Of a stretch of DNA of 21,446 bases, positions 1 through 7,185 are shown piece after piece. Both the position numbers and the translations under genes were made by a program. This DNA is from Austwickia sp039812465 (lineage in GTDB: Bacteria; Actinomycetota; Actinomycetes; Actinomycetales; Dermatophilaceae). The notes below the pieces were generated by a model, which had not been told where the DNA came from, made no database searches, and saw only the letters and a program-made list of their open reading frames with translations. The stretch lies in the NCBI GenBank assembly GCA_039812465.1, contig JBDIAS010000042.1:1-21446 (forward strand), written 5' to 3'. Position 1 is the stretch's first letter; each line of letters begins with the position of its first letter.

Positions 1-825
1 CTGCGCTGCCCGCGCGGACGCGTGGCCCAGCGCGCGCTCCGCGCGGCCCCCGGCGAGCAGCGGCGCCGCGACCGCCGCGGCGGTGATCCGGCGCATCGTC
101 AGCGCGGAGTCCCACAGGGTTGCGGTCGCGAGCCCGTGCCGGGCCACGGTCGCCGCGTCGACGAGGATCCCCCGCAACGGCCACACGCCCCCGAGGTCGC
201 CGAGCCCCGCCAGGACCGCGCTGTCAGGGTCGGTCTCGCGCAACACCCTCGCCAGATCACGCGCGCTCGCCGCGCACTCCGCGCGAGCCTGATCCGCCAC
301 GACGCGGGCGGCCCGCGCCTGGTCGGTCGCGGCCTGAAGGCATAGCGCCGCAACGGGATCGGAGACGCCGTCCCGCCGGGCCGCCGCCCATCGGGTCGCG
401 TCGGCGAGGGAGTCCTCCTCACGCGCCGCCGCGACCCGCAGGCGCGCCTGGGCGGCCTCCAACTGCTCCGCGTGCCGGCGCACGGCCGTGGAGACCTCTC
501 GCAGCTGCCCCCCGGCGTGCTCGGCCGCCCGCCGCACGGCGGCGGCACCGCCGTCGAAGGCCATCGCGGCCGCCCCGGTCCACCCGGAGGACACCTCGAC
601 GACCCGGGCGCCGACGTCCTGGCCGTGCGCGGTCAACGCGTCGGCGGACCGCCCCAGCGAGGCCGCGGCCTGCCGCAGCGCCGCAGGATCACCCGGCAGC
701 GCCGCCCCGGCATCGCTCAGCAGAGGCATCGCCAGTGGCCTGATCGCCGTCAATGTCATGGCCGCCGCTGGCCCGATCGCCGTCGATGTCATGGCCGCCG
801 CTGGCCCGATCGCCGTCGATGTCAT
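1..825 (-). CDS. WXG-domain (type VII secretion-type) protein, C-terminus beyond window
   Basis: An open frame of 275 codons with no stop runs from the ATG at 825 to the window edge, so the gene is partial at its 3' end. The start overlaps the upstream gene's stop as ATGA, and GAGGGG lies about 11 nt before it, suggesting coupled translation. The N-terminus is two 11-residue repeats (MTSTAIGPAAA) and a third diverged copy, each starting with Met. A helical segment follows (roughly residues 46-130) with a helix-turn-helix W-T-G motif at residues 82-84, as in WXG100-type proteins. Residues 130-230 are Ala/Arg-rich and helical, then the frame continues out of the window. Actinobacterial proteins of this layout often carry a C-terminal toxin or effector domain, but that part is not visible here. 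The WXG call rests on motif and composition; function is inferred. Confidence 0.7.
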   Translation of the reverse strand, partial: MTSTAIGPAAAMTSTAIGPAAAMTLTAIRPLAMPLLSDAGAALPGDPAALRQAAASLGRSADALTAHGQDVGARVVEVSSGWTGAAAMAFDGGAAAVRRAAEHAGGQLREVSTAVRRHAEQLEAAQARLRVAAAREEDSLADATRWAAARRDGVSDPVAALCLQAATDQARAARVVADQARAECAASARDLARVLRETDPDSAVLAGLGDLGGVWPLRGILVDAATVARHGLATATLWDSALTMRRITAAAVAAPLLAGGRAERALGHASARAAQ

Positions 826-831
826 GGCCGC
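741..831. repeat. 33-bp tandem repeat at a gene junction
   Basis: Two exact 33-bp copies lie at 753-785 and 786-818, with partial copies on both sides (741-752 and 819-831). The repeat spans the junction of the two type VII-type genes. Because 33 is a multiple of three, each copy adds 11 codons and one more ATG (minus-strand ATGs at 825, 792 and 759) to the downstream gene. Each copy also repeats the ATGA stop/start overlap. Only the 825 ATG has a good ribosome binding site. Confidence 0.9.
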
Positions 832-1139
832 GGGATCCCCTCGAGGCAGGCGTCGAAGCGCCCGCACGTCGCCCCTTCCACGGACTCGTACGCTCCAGCG
901 GCGCGGTCCAACCCCGCGCCGAGAGCCGAGAGGCCGGCCGCGCACCGCGCGACCGATCGCCCCCAGCGCTCCGAGGCGTCCAGGGCCGCCGCGAGCACGA
1001 CGCCGTCCCCGGCCGCGGATGCGACAATCCCGAAGCCGCCGGAAAGCTGGGCCGCGTTCGCCGCGTACTCGTCCCCGGCGCGGCGCAGCGCCTGTGCCGC
1101 CCGCGCGAGCGCGTACGTGTCCACCGTCATGTTCGCCAT
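822..1139 (-). CDS. Small EspC/WXG100-like type VII secretion substrate or partner
   Basis: This 105-residue helical protein (starting MANMTVDTYAL) resembles the DUF2580/EspC-type and WXG100-like small proteins of actinobacteria: an N-terminal amphipathic helix, a Gly-rich turn near residues 33-45, and a second helix. It ends with a Y-x-x-x-E motif (Y84 to E88), which matches the general YxxxD/E secretion signal of type VII substrates. There are three Cys (66, 92, 98). The ATG at 1139 follows GAGGGGTGA at good spacing. Its TGA overlaps the ATG of the next gene by 4 bp, so the two are probably co-translated, perhaps as a pair secreted together. No ESX core gene (eccC, eccD) is in the window, so the secretion role is inferred. 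Confidence 0.7.
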   Translation of the reverse strand: MANMTVDTYALARAAQALRRAGDEYAANAAQLSGGFGIVASAAGDGVVLAAALDASERWGRSVARCAAGLSALGAGLDRAAGAYESVEGATCGRFDACLEGIPRP

Positions 1140-1273
1140 GCGTCACCCCTCGTCCGGGACGGCTACCGGCGTCACTCCACCACGACGCCGACACGGCGCG
1201 CCGCACCCCGCAGCAGGACTGTGGACGACCGCTCTCGCGCCGGTGGGTGTGGATGTCCGCCAGGAGTTCCTCG

Positions 1274-1302
1274 CTGGCACATATCGGCCACGGGGGTAGC
1301 CT
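1274..1302 (+). promoter_or_regulatory. Candidate sigma-70-type promoter for the 59-residue protein gene
   Basis: CTGGCA (1274-1279) and TAGCCT (1297-1302) are separated by 17 bp, resembling -35 and TANNNT -10 boxes. The predicted start near 1309 would give a leader of about 64 nt before the ATG at 1373. The assignment is by sequence match only. The rest of 1140-1372, between the divergent genes, shows no other convincing feature. Confidence 0.4.
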
Positions 1303-1372
1303 GGTCTCAGGAGCCCTGGTCGGGCACCATCGCGCCACACGGGAGCGGCGCGTCACACACACGGGAGCAGCG

Positions 1373-1552
1373 ATGAGCAGCGACGGATTGAGCCTCGGCT
1401 ACCGGATCCTCTGGAGGCTCCGCAAAGCCGTGATGTCGGTGTTCGGTCCGGCCCAGCTCGGTGGCCAGAACGACCCGCACGTCCGACTGGACCGGGAGAG
1501 GTCGGCCAGGATCGCCGAGGCCAAGGCGAAGAAGGCCAGCCGCTCGCAATAG
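1373..1552 (+). CDS. Small basic protein of 59 residues, conserved-looking, function unknown
   Basis: The ATG at 1373 is preceded by GGGAG at a 5-nt spacing, and the gene ends at TAG 1550-1552. The protein begins MSSDGLSLGYRILWRLRKAV and continues with an F-G-P-A-Q-L motif at residues 25-30. Its C-terminal third is rich in Arg, Lys, Glu and Ala and is probably a charged helix. I recall similar roughly 60-residue unnamed proteins in actinobacteria, but cannot assign a function. It stands alone on the plus strand between the divergent type VII-type pair and the convergent prpE. A tandem repeat begins 8 bp after the stop and carries further in-frame TAG codons. Confidence 0.65.
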   Translation: MSSDGLSLGYRILWRLRKAVMSVFGPAQLGGQNDPHVRLDRERSARIAEAKAKKASRSQ

Positions 1553-1560
1553 CCGGCACG

Positions 1561-1614
1561 CCACCCGCAGTAGCCACGCCACCCGCAGTAGCCACGCCAC
1601 CCGCAGTAGCCACG
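1561..1614. repeat. 18-bp tandem repeat (3 copies) just after a stop codon
   Basis: Three exact copies of CCACCCGCAGTAGCCACG lie at 1561-1578, 1579-1596 and 1597-1614. Diverged partial copies lie before (1546-1560, containing the real stop) and after (1615-1627). Each full copy contains a TAG in frame with the upstream gene (1571, 1589, 1607), so the stop codon context has been duplicated several times. Confidence 0.9.
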
Positions 1615-1641
1615 CCAGTCGCAAGAGCCCCGCACGCCAAA

Positions 1642-1668
1642 GGCCCGCCCGCGCGACGCGGACGGGCC
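1642..1668 (+). terminator. Hairpin, likely terminator of the 59-residue protein gene
   Basis: A 12-bp stem with one mismatch (1642-1653 against 1657-1668) encloses a 3-nt loop. It lies about 90 bp after the stop and has no T-tract, which is common for GC-rich actinobacterial terminators. It sits between convergent genes and could act in both directions. Confidence 0.55.
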
Positions 1669-1682
1669 CTGGGCGCCCGTGA

Positions 1683-1703
1683 AGGCCGTCGTGGTGACGG
1701 CCT
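1683..1703 (-). terminator. Hairpin, likely terminator of prpE
   Basis: A perfect 8-bp stem (AGGCCGTC at 1683-1690 against GACGGCCT at 1696-1703) with a 5-nt loop lies 8 bp past the prpE stop. Read on the minus strand it is followed by TTCAC, with no long T-tract. Confidence 0.55.
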
Positions 1704-1711
1704 CGCGGCGA

Positions 1712-3625
1712 TCAGTCGACAGTGCCCTGGCCGGGGCGCAGGACCGGGCGGAGCTTATCGAGAACGCTCGCGTCCTCGATCGTGCTCGGGACCTGGGCTT
1801 CTTGACCGTCGGCGATCTGCCGCATGGTCTTGCGCAGGATCTTGCCGGAGCGCGTCTTGGGCAGGGCCATGACCACGTCGACCAGCTTCAGTGCCGCGAC
1901 CGCACCGACCTCGGCGCGGACCCGCTGCACCAGCTCGGCCTTGAGGTTCTCCGAGACCGACGGGTCGGAGACGTCAACGCCGGACTTCACCACCACGAAG
2001 GCTCGCGGGATCTGGCCCTTCATCGCGTCGGCCACGCCGATGACCGCGCACTCGGCGACCAGCGGGTGCCCTGCCAGCGCGGCCTCGATCGACCCGGTGG
2101 ACAGGCGGTGGCCCGCGACGTTGAGCACGTCGTCCGTGCGGCCCATCACGTAGATGTAGCCGTCCTCATCGATGTAGCCACCATCACCCGATAGGTAGTA
2201 GCCCTCGTAGGCGGACAGGTAGCTGCTCACGTACCGGTCGTCGTCCTGCCACAGGGTCGGCAACGTGCCGGGCGGCATCGGCAGCTTGATAGCGATCGAG
2301 CCGTCGGTGCCCGCGGGCAGCTGCTCGCCCTGGTCGTCCAGCACCTGCACGTCGTAACCGGGCGTCGCCACCGACGGCGAGCCGGGCTTGATCGGCAGCT
2401 CCTCGATCCCCACCGGGTTGGTGGCGATCGGCCAGCCGGTCTCGGTCTGCCACCAGTTGTCGATGACCGGCATCTTCAGGATGTCGGTGGCCCACTGGTA
2501 GGTGTCCGGGTCAAGCCGCTCCCCGGCCAGGAAGAGCCGGCGCATGCAGGTGACGTCGTAGTTGGCGAGATAGGTGGCGTCCGGGTCTTCCTTCTTGATC
2601 GCCCGGAACGCCGTCGGCGCGGTGAACAGCGCCGCCACCTTGTACTTCTCGATGACCCGCCAGAACGCACCCGCGTCCGGGGTGCCCACCGGCTTGCCCT
2701 CGTACATGATCGTCGTCGCGCCCGCGAGCAGCGGCGCGTACACGATGTAGCTGTGGCCCACGACCCAGCCCACGTCGCTGGCGGCCCAGAAGACCTCGCC
2801 GGCGCCGGTGCCGTAGAGAGCGGGCAGCGACCAGGCCATGGCCACCGCGTGACCGCCGTTGTCGCGCACGATGCCCTTGGGCTTCCCGGTGGTGCCCGAG
2901 GTGTAGAGGATGTAGAGCGGGTCGGTGGCCTTGACCTCGACGCACTCGGCGGGCTCGACGTCCCCGCTCATCGCCTCGACCCAGTCGATGTCCCGCTCGC
3001 CCATGTCCGCCGTCGCCTGCTCGCGCTGGAAGATGATGCACTTCTCAGGCTTGTGGCTGCTGCGCTCGATCGCGGCGTCCAGGAACGGCTTGTACGGGAT
3101 CACGCGGTTCGGCTCGATCCCGCAGGAGGCGGCGATGATCACCTTCGGGCTGGCGTCCTCGACGCGGGCGGCCAGCTCGGCCGGGGCGAAGCCTCCGAAG
3201 ACGACGGAGTGGATCGCGCCGAGGCGGGCACACGCGTACATCGCGATGAGCGCCTCGGGGATCATCGGCATGTAGATGACGACCCGGTCGCCCTTCTCCA
3301 CACCGAGCGAGCGCAGCACGCCTGCGAACCTGCTGACCTGCTCCAGCAGCTCCGAATACGTCAGCGTGCGCGTGGAACCCGTCACCGGGCTGTCGTAGTG
3401 CACCGCGGCCTGGTCACCCCGACCGGCAGCGACGTGCCGATCGATGGCGTTGTAGCAGGTGTTCAGGGTGCCGTCGGCAAACCACCGATAGAACGGCGGG
3501 TTGCTGTCGTCCAGGATCTTCGTCGGAGGCGTGATCCAATCGATCACCTCCGCAGCTTTGCCCCAGAAGGCCGCTGGGTCGGTAACGCTCTCATGGTGGA
3601 CCGATGCGTAGGCGCCTTTGCTCAT
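1712..3625 (-). CDS. prpE: Propionyl-CoA synthetase (acetate/propionate--CoA ligase family)
   Basis: This 637-residue acyl-CoA synthetase activates a short-chain acid (propionate, possibly acetate) with ATP and CoA through an acyl-adenylate. The N-terminal ACAS domain is at about 1-65. The adenylate-forming domain holds the P-loop YTSGTTGKPKG (241-251), the WWQTETGWP motif (391-399) and GRTDDVLNVAGHR (496-508). The conserved lysine is K595 in SGK, the site acetylated in this family. The motifs IVRDNGGH and TETGWP favour PrpE/ACSS3 over Acs, which usually has VHTTGG and TETGG. Length is normal for PrpE (about 630). The ATG at 3625 has AGGA about 11 nt upstream. It appears monocistronic, with a terminator hairpin downstream. 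No methylcitrate or methylmalonyl genes are nearby, so its pathway is not shown by context. Confidence 0.88.
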   Translation of the reverse strand: MSKGAYASVHHESVTDPAAFWGKAAEVIDWITPPTKILDDSNPPFYRWFADGTLNTCYNAIDRHVAAGRGDQAAVHYDSPVTGSTRTLTYSELLEQVSRFAGVLRSLGVEKGDRVVIYMPMIPEALIAMYACARLGAIHSVVFGGFAPAELAARVEDASPKVIIAASCGIEPNRVIPYKPFLDAAIERSSHKPEKCIIFQREQATADMGERDIDWVEAMSGDVEPAECVEVKATDPLYILYTSGTTGKPKGIVRDNGGHAVAMAWSLPALYGTGAGEVFWAASDVGWVVGHSYIVYAPLLAGATTIMYEGKPVGTPDAGAFWRVIEKYKVAALFTAPTAFRAIKKEDPDATYLANYDVTCMRRLFLAGERLDPDTYQWATDILKMPVIDNWWQTETGWPIATNPVGIEELPIKPGSPSVATPGYDVQVLDDQGEQLPAGTDGSIAIKLPMPPGTLPTLWQDDDRYVSSYLSAYEGYYLSGDGGYIDEDGYIYVMGRTDDVLNVAGHRLSTGSIEAALAGHPLVAECAVIGVADAMKGQIPRAFVVVKSGVDVSDPSVSENLKAELVQRVRAEVGAVAALKLVDVVMALPKTRSGKILRKTMRQIADGQEAQVPSTIEDASVLDKLRPVLRPGQGTVD

Positions 3626-3820
3626 GACGGAATCATTCCTGTGATCGGCGCCTCACGCAGCGTTTAGAGCGTGACCAATTTCACCCCGTTCGGCGGGCGG
3701 TAGCACAACGAGGTCGGACGGACCACCCGCGGGACCCCGTTCTCCGCTGCCGGGTGAGGCGTTCGACCCGCGCTGGCGCCCACCGTACGCGCCTTCTGAG
3801 CTCCCCCGTCACAGACAGCC

Positions 3821-3857
3821 GCGCCGGCGCGGGGCCCCTACAACCCCGCGCCGGCGC
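3821..3857. terminator. Perfect 14-bp hairpin, terminator-like
   Basis: GCGCCGGCGCGGGG (3821-3834) pairs perfectly with 3844-3857 around a 9-nt loop. There is no T-tract on either side. The direction is uncertain. Most likely it ends minus-strand transcripts coming from the NUDIX side and insulates prpE. Confidence 0.6.
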
Positions 3858-3867
3858 TCCCCTGTGC

Positions 3868-3893
3868 ACGCCGAGACCGTGAAGACTCGGCGT
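3868..3893. terminator. Second hairpin next to the 14-bp hairpin
   Basis: ACGCCGAG (3868-3875) pairs perfectly with CTCGGCGT (3886-3893) around a 10-nt loop. With the neighbouring hairpin it forms a double stem-loop separated by 10 bp. It is either a tandem terminator or the structured 3' end of an RNA. Confidence 0.5.
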
Positions 3894-4274
3894 CACGACG
3901 CCTGCATCGCCGACCCCCTACAGTCAGCGGACGGCGCCGTGGCTTGCGGTGCGGACCCGGGGTAGGGCCTTGGATCCGCCATCGGAACGATCAAAGGTAC
4001 GAGGCGGCAGTGCTCGCCAGCGTCCCGTCCACGGTCCGGTCGACGCGGTCTGTCAGGCGTGACCCGGTAGGACGTAGAGGACTCTGCTGGTAGGAGCGGC
4101 ACCCCGATGCGCCCATTGTCCCCCATGGGAGCGCGGATTCCAATCACGAAAGCGACACAGGATAGACAAGAGTTGACCAGGATCCCAGATCCCGGCCCTA
4201 CCTTTGCGCCGACCGGTCGCTTCGGGCTCAGCGGGCGACCCGCTCCAGGGCCCCGCGTCGGACCCCTCGGAGCG

Positions 4275-4952
4275 TCAGGCGCCCGGAGCGCCGGGAGCGT
4301 CCGCGTCATCCGAGGGTTCCGTCCCCGGTCCCGGCCCCGGAGCTCCCTCCCGGCGGCGCAGGTCTTCCACCGCTGCGGCTACGTAGCCGGGCAGTTCCGG
4401 CGTCGCCAGGGTGTCCGGCTCGGCCTCCAGCTGCGCGACCGAGCGCAGGCCCCAGCCGAACGTCGTGTCCTGCTCCACCGCGTCCAAGCCGCCCAGGTGA
4501 GGTCGCGCCCCCTCGGGGAGGCGGACCGCGAAGAACGTCTGGTGCTGGACGATCCGGCGGCCGGCCCAGTCGAACTCGATCACCGATTCCAGGTACGGCT
4601 CGCCCAGCGCGTCCTCCGCGACCTGGACCCCGGCTTCCTCGGCCAGCTCCCGGGCAGCCGCCTGGCGCAGGCTCTCCCCCGGGTCCGCGATCCCGCCGAT
4701 GGTGAACCAGAACCGCCACCCCGGCCGATCCGGCTCGCTGCCCTGGAGCAGCAGCGCCCGGTCCTGCCCGTCCAGTGGAACGACTCGCCCTGTGTGCCGG
4801 TGGACCGTGCCCCCGCGCGGCGGGAGGCCGGGGTAGTCGTCTCCTCCCCCCGCGCTCGGCCCGTCGCCCCCGGCCGGCGGGCGCGTGCCCTCCTCGTACG
4901 GGCTCTCGGCGTGGGAGGTCTCCTCGTACGGGCTCTCGCGGCGGGCGTTCAT
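4275..4952 (-). CDS. NUDIX hydrolase
   Basis: This 225-residue protein has a complete Nudix box: G87-x5-E93-x7-R101-E-L-A-E-E-A-G-V109, the Mg-binding and catalytic loop that cleaves nucleoside diphosphate-linked compounds. The substrate cannot be read from the sequence. The preceding V-V-P-L and A-L-L-L-Q strands and the F-W-F-T-I-G-G lead-in are typical of the fold. Residues 1-50 are a disordered extension holding two ESPYEE copies (an 18-bp imperfect duplication), and the C-terminus is a Gly/Pro/Ala-rich tail. The start is the ATG at 4952, which overlaps the rlmN TGA as ATGA, so translation is probably coupled to rlmN. A longer upstream frame lies inside rlmN and is not used. Confidence 0.85.
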   Translation of the reverse strand: MNARRESPYEETSHAESPYEEGTRPPAGGDGPSAGGGDDYPGLPPRGGTVHRHTGRVVPLDGQDRALLLQGSEPDRPGWRFWFTIGGIADPGESLRQAAARELAEEAGVQVAEDALGEPYLESVIEFDWAGRRIVQHQTFFAVRLPEGARPHLGGLDAVEQDTTFGWGLRSVAQLEAEPDTLATPELPGYVAAAVEDLRRREGAPGPGPGTEPSDDADAPGAPGA

Positions 4953-6139
4953 GCCGTGGCCGCCGCGAGCTGCCCGCACGCCCCGTCGATGTCGCTGCCC
5001 CGGGTGTCCCGCACGGTGGTCGGCACCCCGCCCGCCCGGAGGCGCTCCACGAACTGCTGCTGCACGCCCGGCCGGGAGGCGGTCCACCGCGAGCCGGGGG
5101 TCGCGTTGAGGGGGATCGGGTTGACGTGCACCCAGCCCCGGCCGCGGCGATTCAGCTCGCTCGCCAGCAGGTCGGCACGCCAGGACTGGTCGTTGACGTC
5201 GCGGATCAGCGCGTACTCGATGGAGACCCGACGGCCGGTCGCGTCGAAGTACTCCCGAGCGGCGTCCAGCGCCTCGCCCAGCGGGAAACGCAGGTTGATC
5301 GGGACGAGCTCGTCGCGCAACGCGTCGTCCGGCGCGTGCAACGACAGGGCCAGCGTGACCGGCAGCCCCTCCCCCGCGAGCCGGCGGATCCCCGGGACCA
5401 GGCCGACGGTCGACACGGTGATGCCGCGCGCCGACATGCCGAGCCCGTCGGGCGGGGCGTCCACCAGCCGGCGGATCGCCGCGAGCACCCTCTCGTAGTT
5501 GGCCAGCGGCTCCCCCATGCCCATGAACACCACGTTGCCGACCCGGCGCGGCCCGTCACCGTCTCGCCCGTCGCCCTCGCCCTCCAGGTCCGCCCCCCAG
5601 GAGGCCAGCTCCCCGTGCCGCAGCGCTCGGGCCGCGCTCACCACCTGCTCCACGATCTCGGCCGTCGACAGGTTGCGGGTGAGACCCTCCTGACCCGTGG
5701 CGCAGAACGGACAGTTCATGCCGCACCCCGCCTGGCTGGACACGCAGATGGTGACCCGGCGCGGGTAGCGCATGAGGACGGATTCGACGAGGGCCCCGTC
5801 GGTCAACCGCCAGGCGGTCTTGACGGTGGCCCCGTCGTCCGCCTCGACCGTGCGGACGGGGCGCAGCAGGGGCGGCAGAGCCGCCGCCACGAGCTCCTGG
5901 CGACCGGCCGCGGGCAGATCGGTCATGGCGGCGGGATCGGCGACGAGGCGTTCGAAGTAGTGCGTCGACAGCTGCGCCGCGCGGAACGGCCGAGCGCCGA
6001 GGGCGGCGACGCGTTCCTTGCGGGCGGGCATGTCGAGGTCGGCCAGGTGCACCGGGGGTTGGCCGGTGGTGCGGGGAGGCGACGTGAGGGGAGGCATGGT
6101 CAGCGGAACAGCGGTACGAGCGGGCGTCGGGGTCGTCAT
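4949..6139 (-). CDS. rlmN: Dual-specificity RNA methyltransferase RlmN (23S rRNA A2503 / tRNA A37)
   Basis: A radical SAM enzyme that methylates C2 of A2503 in 23S rRNA and of A37 in some tRNAs. With the start at 6139 (396 residues), the [4Fe-4S]-binding C-x3-C-x2-C is C139, C143, C146 in QAGCGMNCPFCATG, preceded by the conserved CVSSQ. FMGMGEPLANY is the SAM-binding GEP motif. RGSDIDGACGQL near the C-terminus holds the second catalytic cysteine (C388). A charged insert, EGEGDGRDGDG, lies before the GEP strand. The ATG at 6139 has GGGA at 5 nt; an ATG two codons upstream (6145) is possible but its GGG abuts the start. It lies 40 bp downstream of cdsA and is coupled to the NUDIX gene, the usual actinobacterial context (cdsA-rlmN). 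Confidence 0.95.
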   Translation of the reverse strand: MTTPTPARTAVPLTMPPLTSPPRTTGQPPVHLADLDMPARKERVAALGARPFRAAQLSTHYFERLVADPAAMTDLPAAGRQELVAAALPPLLRPVRTVEADDGATVKTAWRLTDGALVESVLMRYPRRVTICVSSQAGCGMNCPFCATGQEGLTRNLSTAEIVEQVVSAARALRHGELASWGADLEGEGDGRDGDGPRRVGNVVFMGMGEPLANYERVLAAIRRLVDAPPDGLGMSARGITVSTVGLVPGIRRLAGEGLPVTLALSLHAPDDALRDELVPINLRFPLGEALDAAREYFDATGRRVSIEYALIRDVNDQSWRADLLASELNRRGRGWVHVNPIPLNATPGSRWTASRPGVQQQFVERLRAGGVPTTVRDTRGSDIDGACGQLAAATA

Positions 6140-6179
6140 GATCATCCCAGTCTGGCAGGGAGTCGCCGCCCACCCGCGC

Positions 6180-7133
6180 TCAGGCGGCGGGCGGCACCAT
6201 CAACAGGAGGAGCAGCCAGCCCGCGGGGGCCGCCACCAGCAGGCTGTCGATGCGGTCCATGAGGCCGCCGTGGCCCGGCAGAATCGTCCCGAGGTCCTTC
6301 ACCCCGAGGTCTCGCTTGATCATCGACTCGACCAGGTCGCCGAGCGTACCGAGCAGGACCATCACCACCCCGAAGAGCGCCCCCGCCCACGCAGACCCCC
6401 CGAGCAGGACCGGCAGGGAGATCGCGCCGGTCAGCACGCACGCGAGGATGGAGCCGGCGAAGCCCTCCCAGGACTTCTTGGGGCTCACCGACGGTGCCAT
6501 CGGGTGCTTGCCGGCGAGCACGCCGACCGCGTATCCGCCGATGTCGCTGAAGACCGTCACCAGCACGAACGTGATCACCCGCAGCGCCCCGTCGCCGGGG
6601 GTGGCCACCATGAGAGTGGTGAAGGCCGCGAGGAACGGCCCGTACCCGATCACGAAGGCTCCCGCGCTGACGTCCCGCGCGGCCCCGTCGAGTCCGCGCG
6701 CCGAACGCCACAGCACGAGGAGGACCAGCGCGGCCCCGACGACGAGCAGCAGCGCGCCCGGTCCGCCCACGAGCGCGGCCGGGCCCATCACCGCGGTCCC
6801 GACGAGGCACGGGACGAGCGGGATGCGGACCCGTCCGTGGCCGAACGCGCGGGCGAGCTCCCACACGCCGATCAGCAGCGCGGAGGTGTAGAGCGCGATC
6901 CACGCCCACGGGTTCCAGAGCAGGGTGCCGAGGATGAGCCCGCCGAGCACGACGCCGACCCCGATGGCCGCGGGCAGGTTGCGGCCGGCCATCGACGGCA
7001 CGGCTTCGGATGGCACGGCTTCGGATGGCACGGCTTCGGATGGCACGGCTTTCGACGGCGCAGCATTCGACGGCACGGCCGGCGTGGCGGGGTCGGCCGC
7101 GGGGGGCTCGGGGGCGGAGGGTGATCCGGGCAT
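6180..7133 (-). CDS. cdsA: Phosphatidate cytidylyltransferase (CDP-diglyceride synthase)
   Basis: This integral membrane enzyme makes CDP-diacylglycerol from phosphatidate and CTP, the entry to phospholipid synthesis. The C-terminal family signature is intact: S-M-I-K-R-D-L-G-V-K-D then L-P-G-H-G-G-L-M-D-R-I-D. About eight hydrophobic segments follow an N-terminal cytosolic tail. That tail (about 40 residues) is low complexity, with AVPSE repeated by a 15-bp tandem repeat; it is unusual for the family and probably disordered. I chose the ATG at 7133 (317 residues) because AGGA sits about 6 nt upstream; an ATG at 7148 is in frame but has no binding site. The gene is 52 bp after frr, in the standard frr-cdsA order. 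Confidence 0.93.
   Translation of the reverse strand: MPGSPSAPEPPAADPATPAVPSNAAPSKAVPSEAVPSEAVPSEAVPSMAGRNLPAAIGVGVVLGGLILGTLLWNPWAWIALYTSALLIGVWELARAFGHGRVRIPLVPCLVGTAVMGPAALVGGPGALLLVVGAALVLLVLWRSARGLDGAARDVSAGAFVIGYGPFLAAFTTLMVATPGDGALRVITFVLVTVFSDIGGYAVGVLAGKHPMAPSVSPKKSWEGFAGSILACVLTGAISLPVLLGGSAWAGALFGVVMVLLGTLGDLVESMIKRDLGVKDLGTILPGHGGLMDRIDSLLVAAPAGWLLLLLMVPPAA
6994..7055. repeat. 15-bp tandem repeat inside cdsA
   Basis: The unit TGGCACGGCTTCGGA occurs exactly at 7011-7025 and 7026-7040. A variant lies at 7041-7055, and the last 13 bases match at 6998-7010. It encodes the repeated AVPSE of the CdsA N-terminal tail. The 15-bp period keeps the frame. Confidence 0.9.
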
Positions 7134-7185
7134 CAGGGTCCTGGGCATGGCGAGCCGGCGCGCGAGCCGATGCGGCGTCGCGTCG

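Larger units (their letters stand above)
3626..4274. other. 649-bp gap without a convincing protein gene; holds two strong hairpins
   Basis: Frames here are short, Pro/Arg-rich and lack good start sites, so I see no protein gene. The stretch holds the prpE upstream region, including CACGC-N10-GCGTG on the minus strand near 3653-3672, a possible operator. It also holds two hairpins (3821-3857 and 3868-3893) and a less GC-rich patch at about 4135-4185. The hairpins lie some 380-450 bp beyond the NUDIX gene's stop, far for a simple terminator, so an RNA gene ending at them is possible but unproven. Confidence 0.6.

Noticed and set aside
1143..1340. Minus-strand open frame upstream of the type VII-type pair
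   Set aside because: Pro/Arg-rich, with no ribosome binding site, and it overlaps the promoter candidate of the 59-residue gene.
1561..1614. Possible CRISPR-like repeat
   Set aside because: The units are directly adjacent with no spacers and only 18 bp long, so this is a simple tandem repeat.
2753..3667. Plus-strand open frame opposite prpE
   Set aside because: Shadow of prpE in GC-rich DNA, without a recognisable domain or binding site.
3893..4309. Minus-strand open frame of 138 codons in the non-coding gap
   Set aside because: It starts inside the NUDIX gene, has no binding site and shows a composition unlike the real genes.
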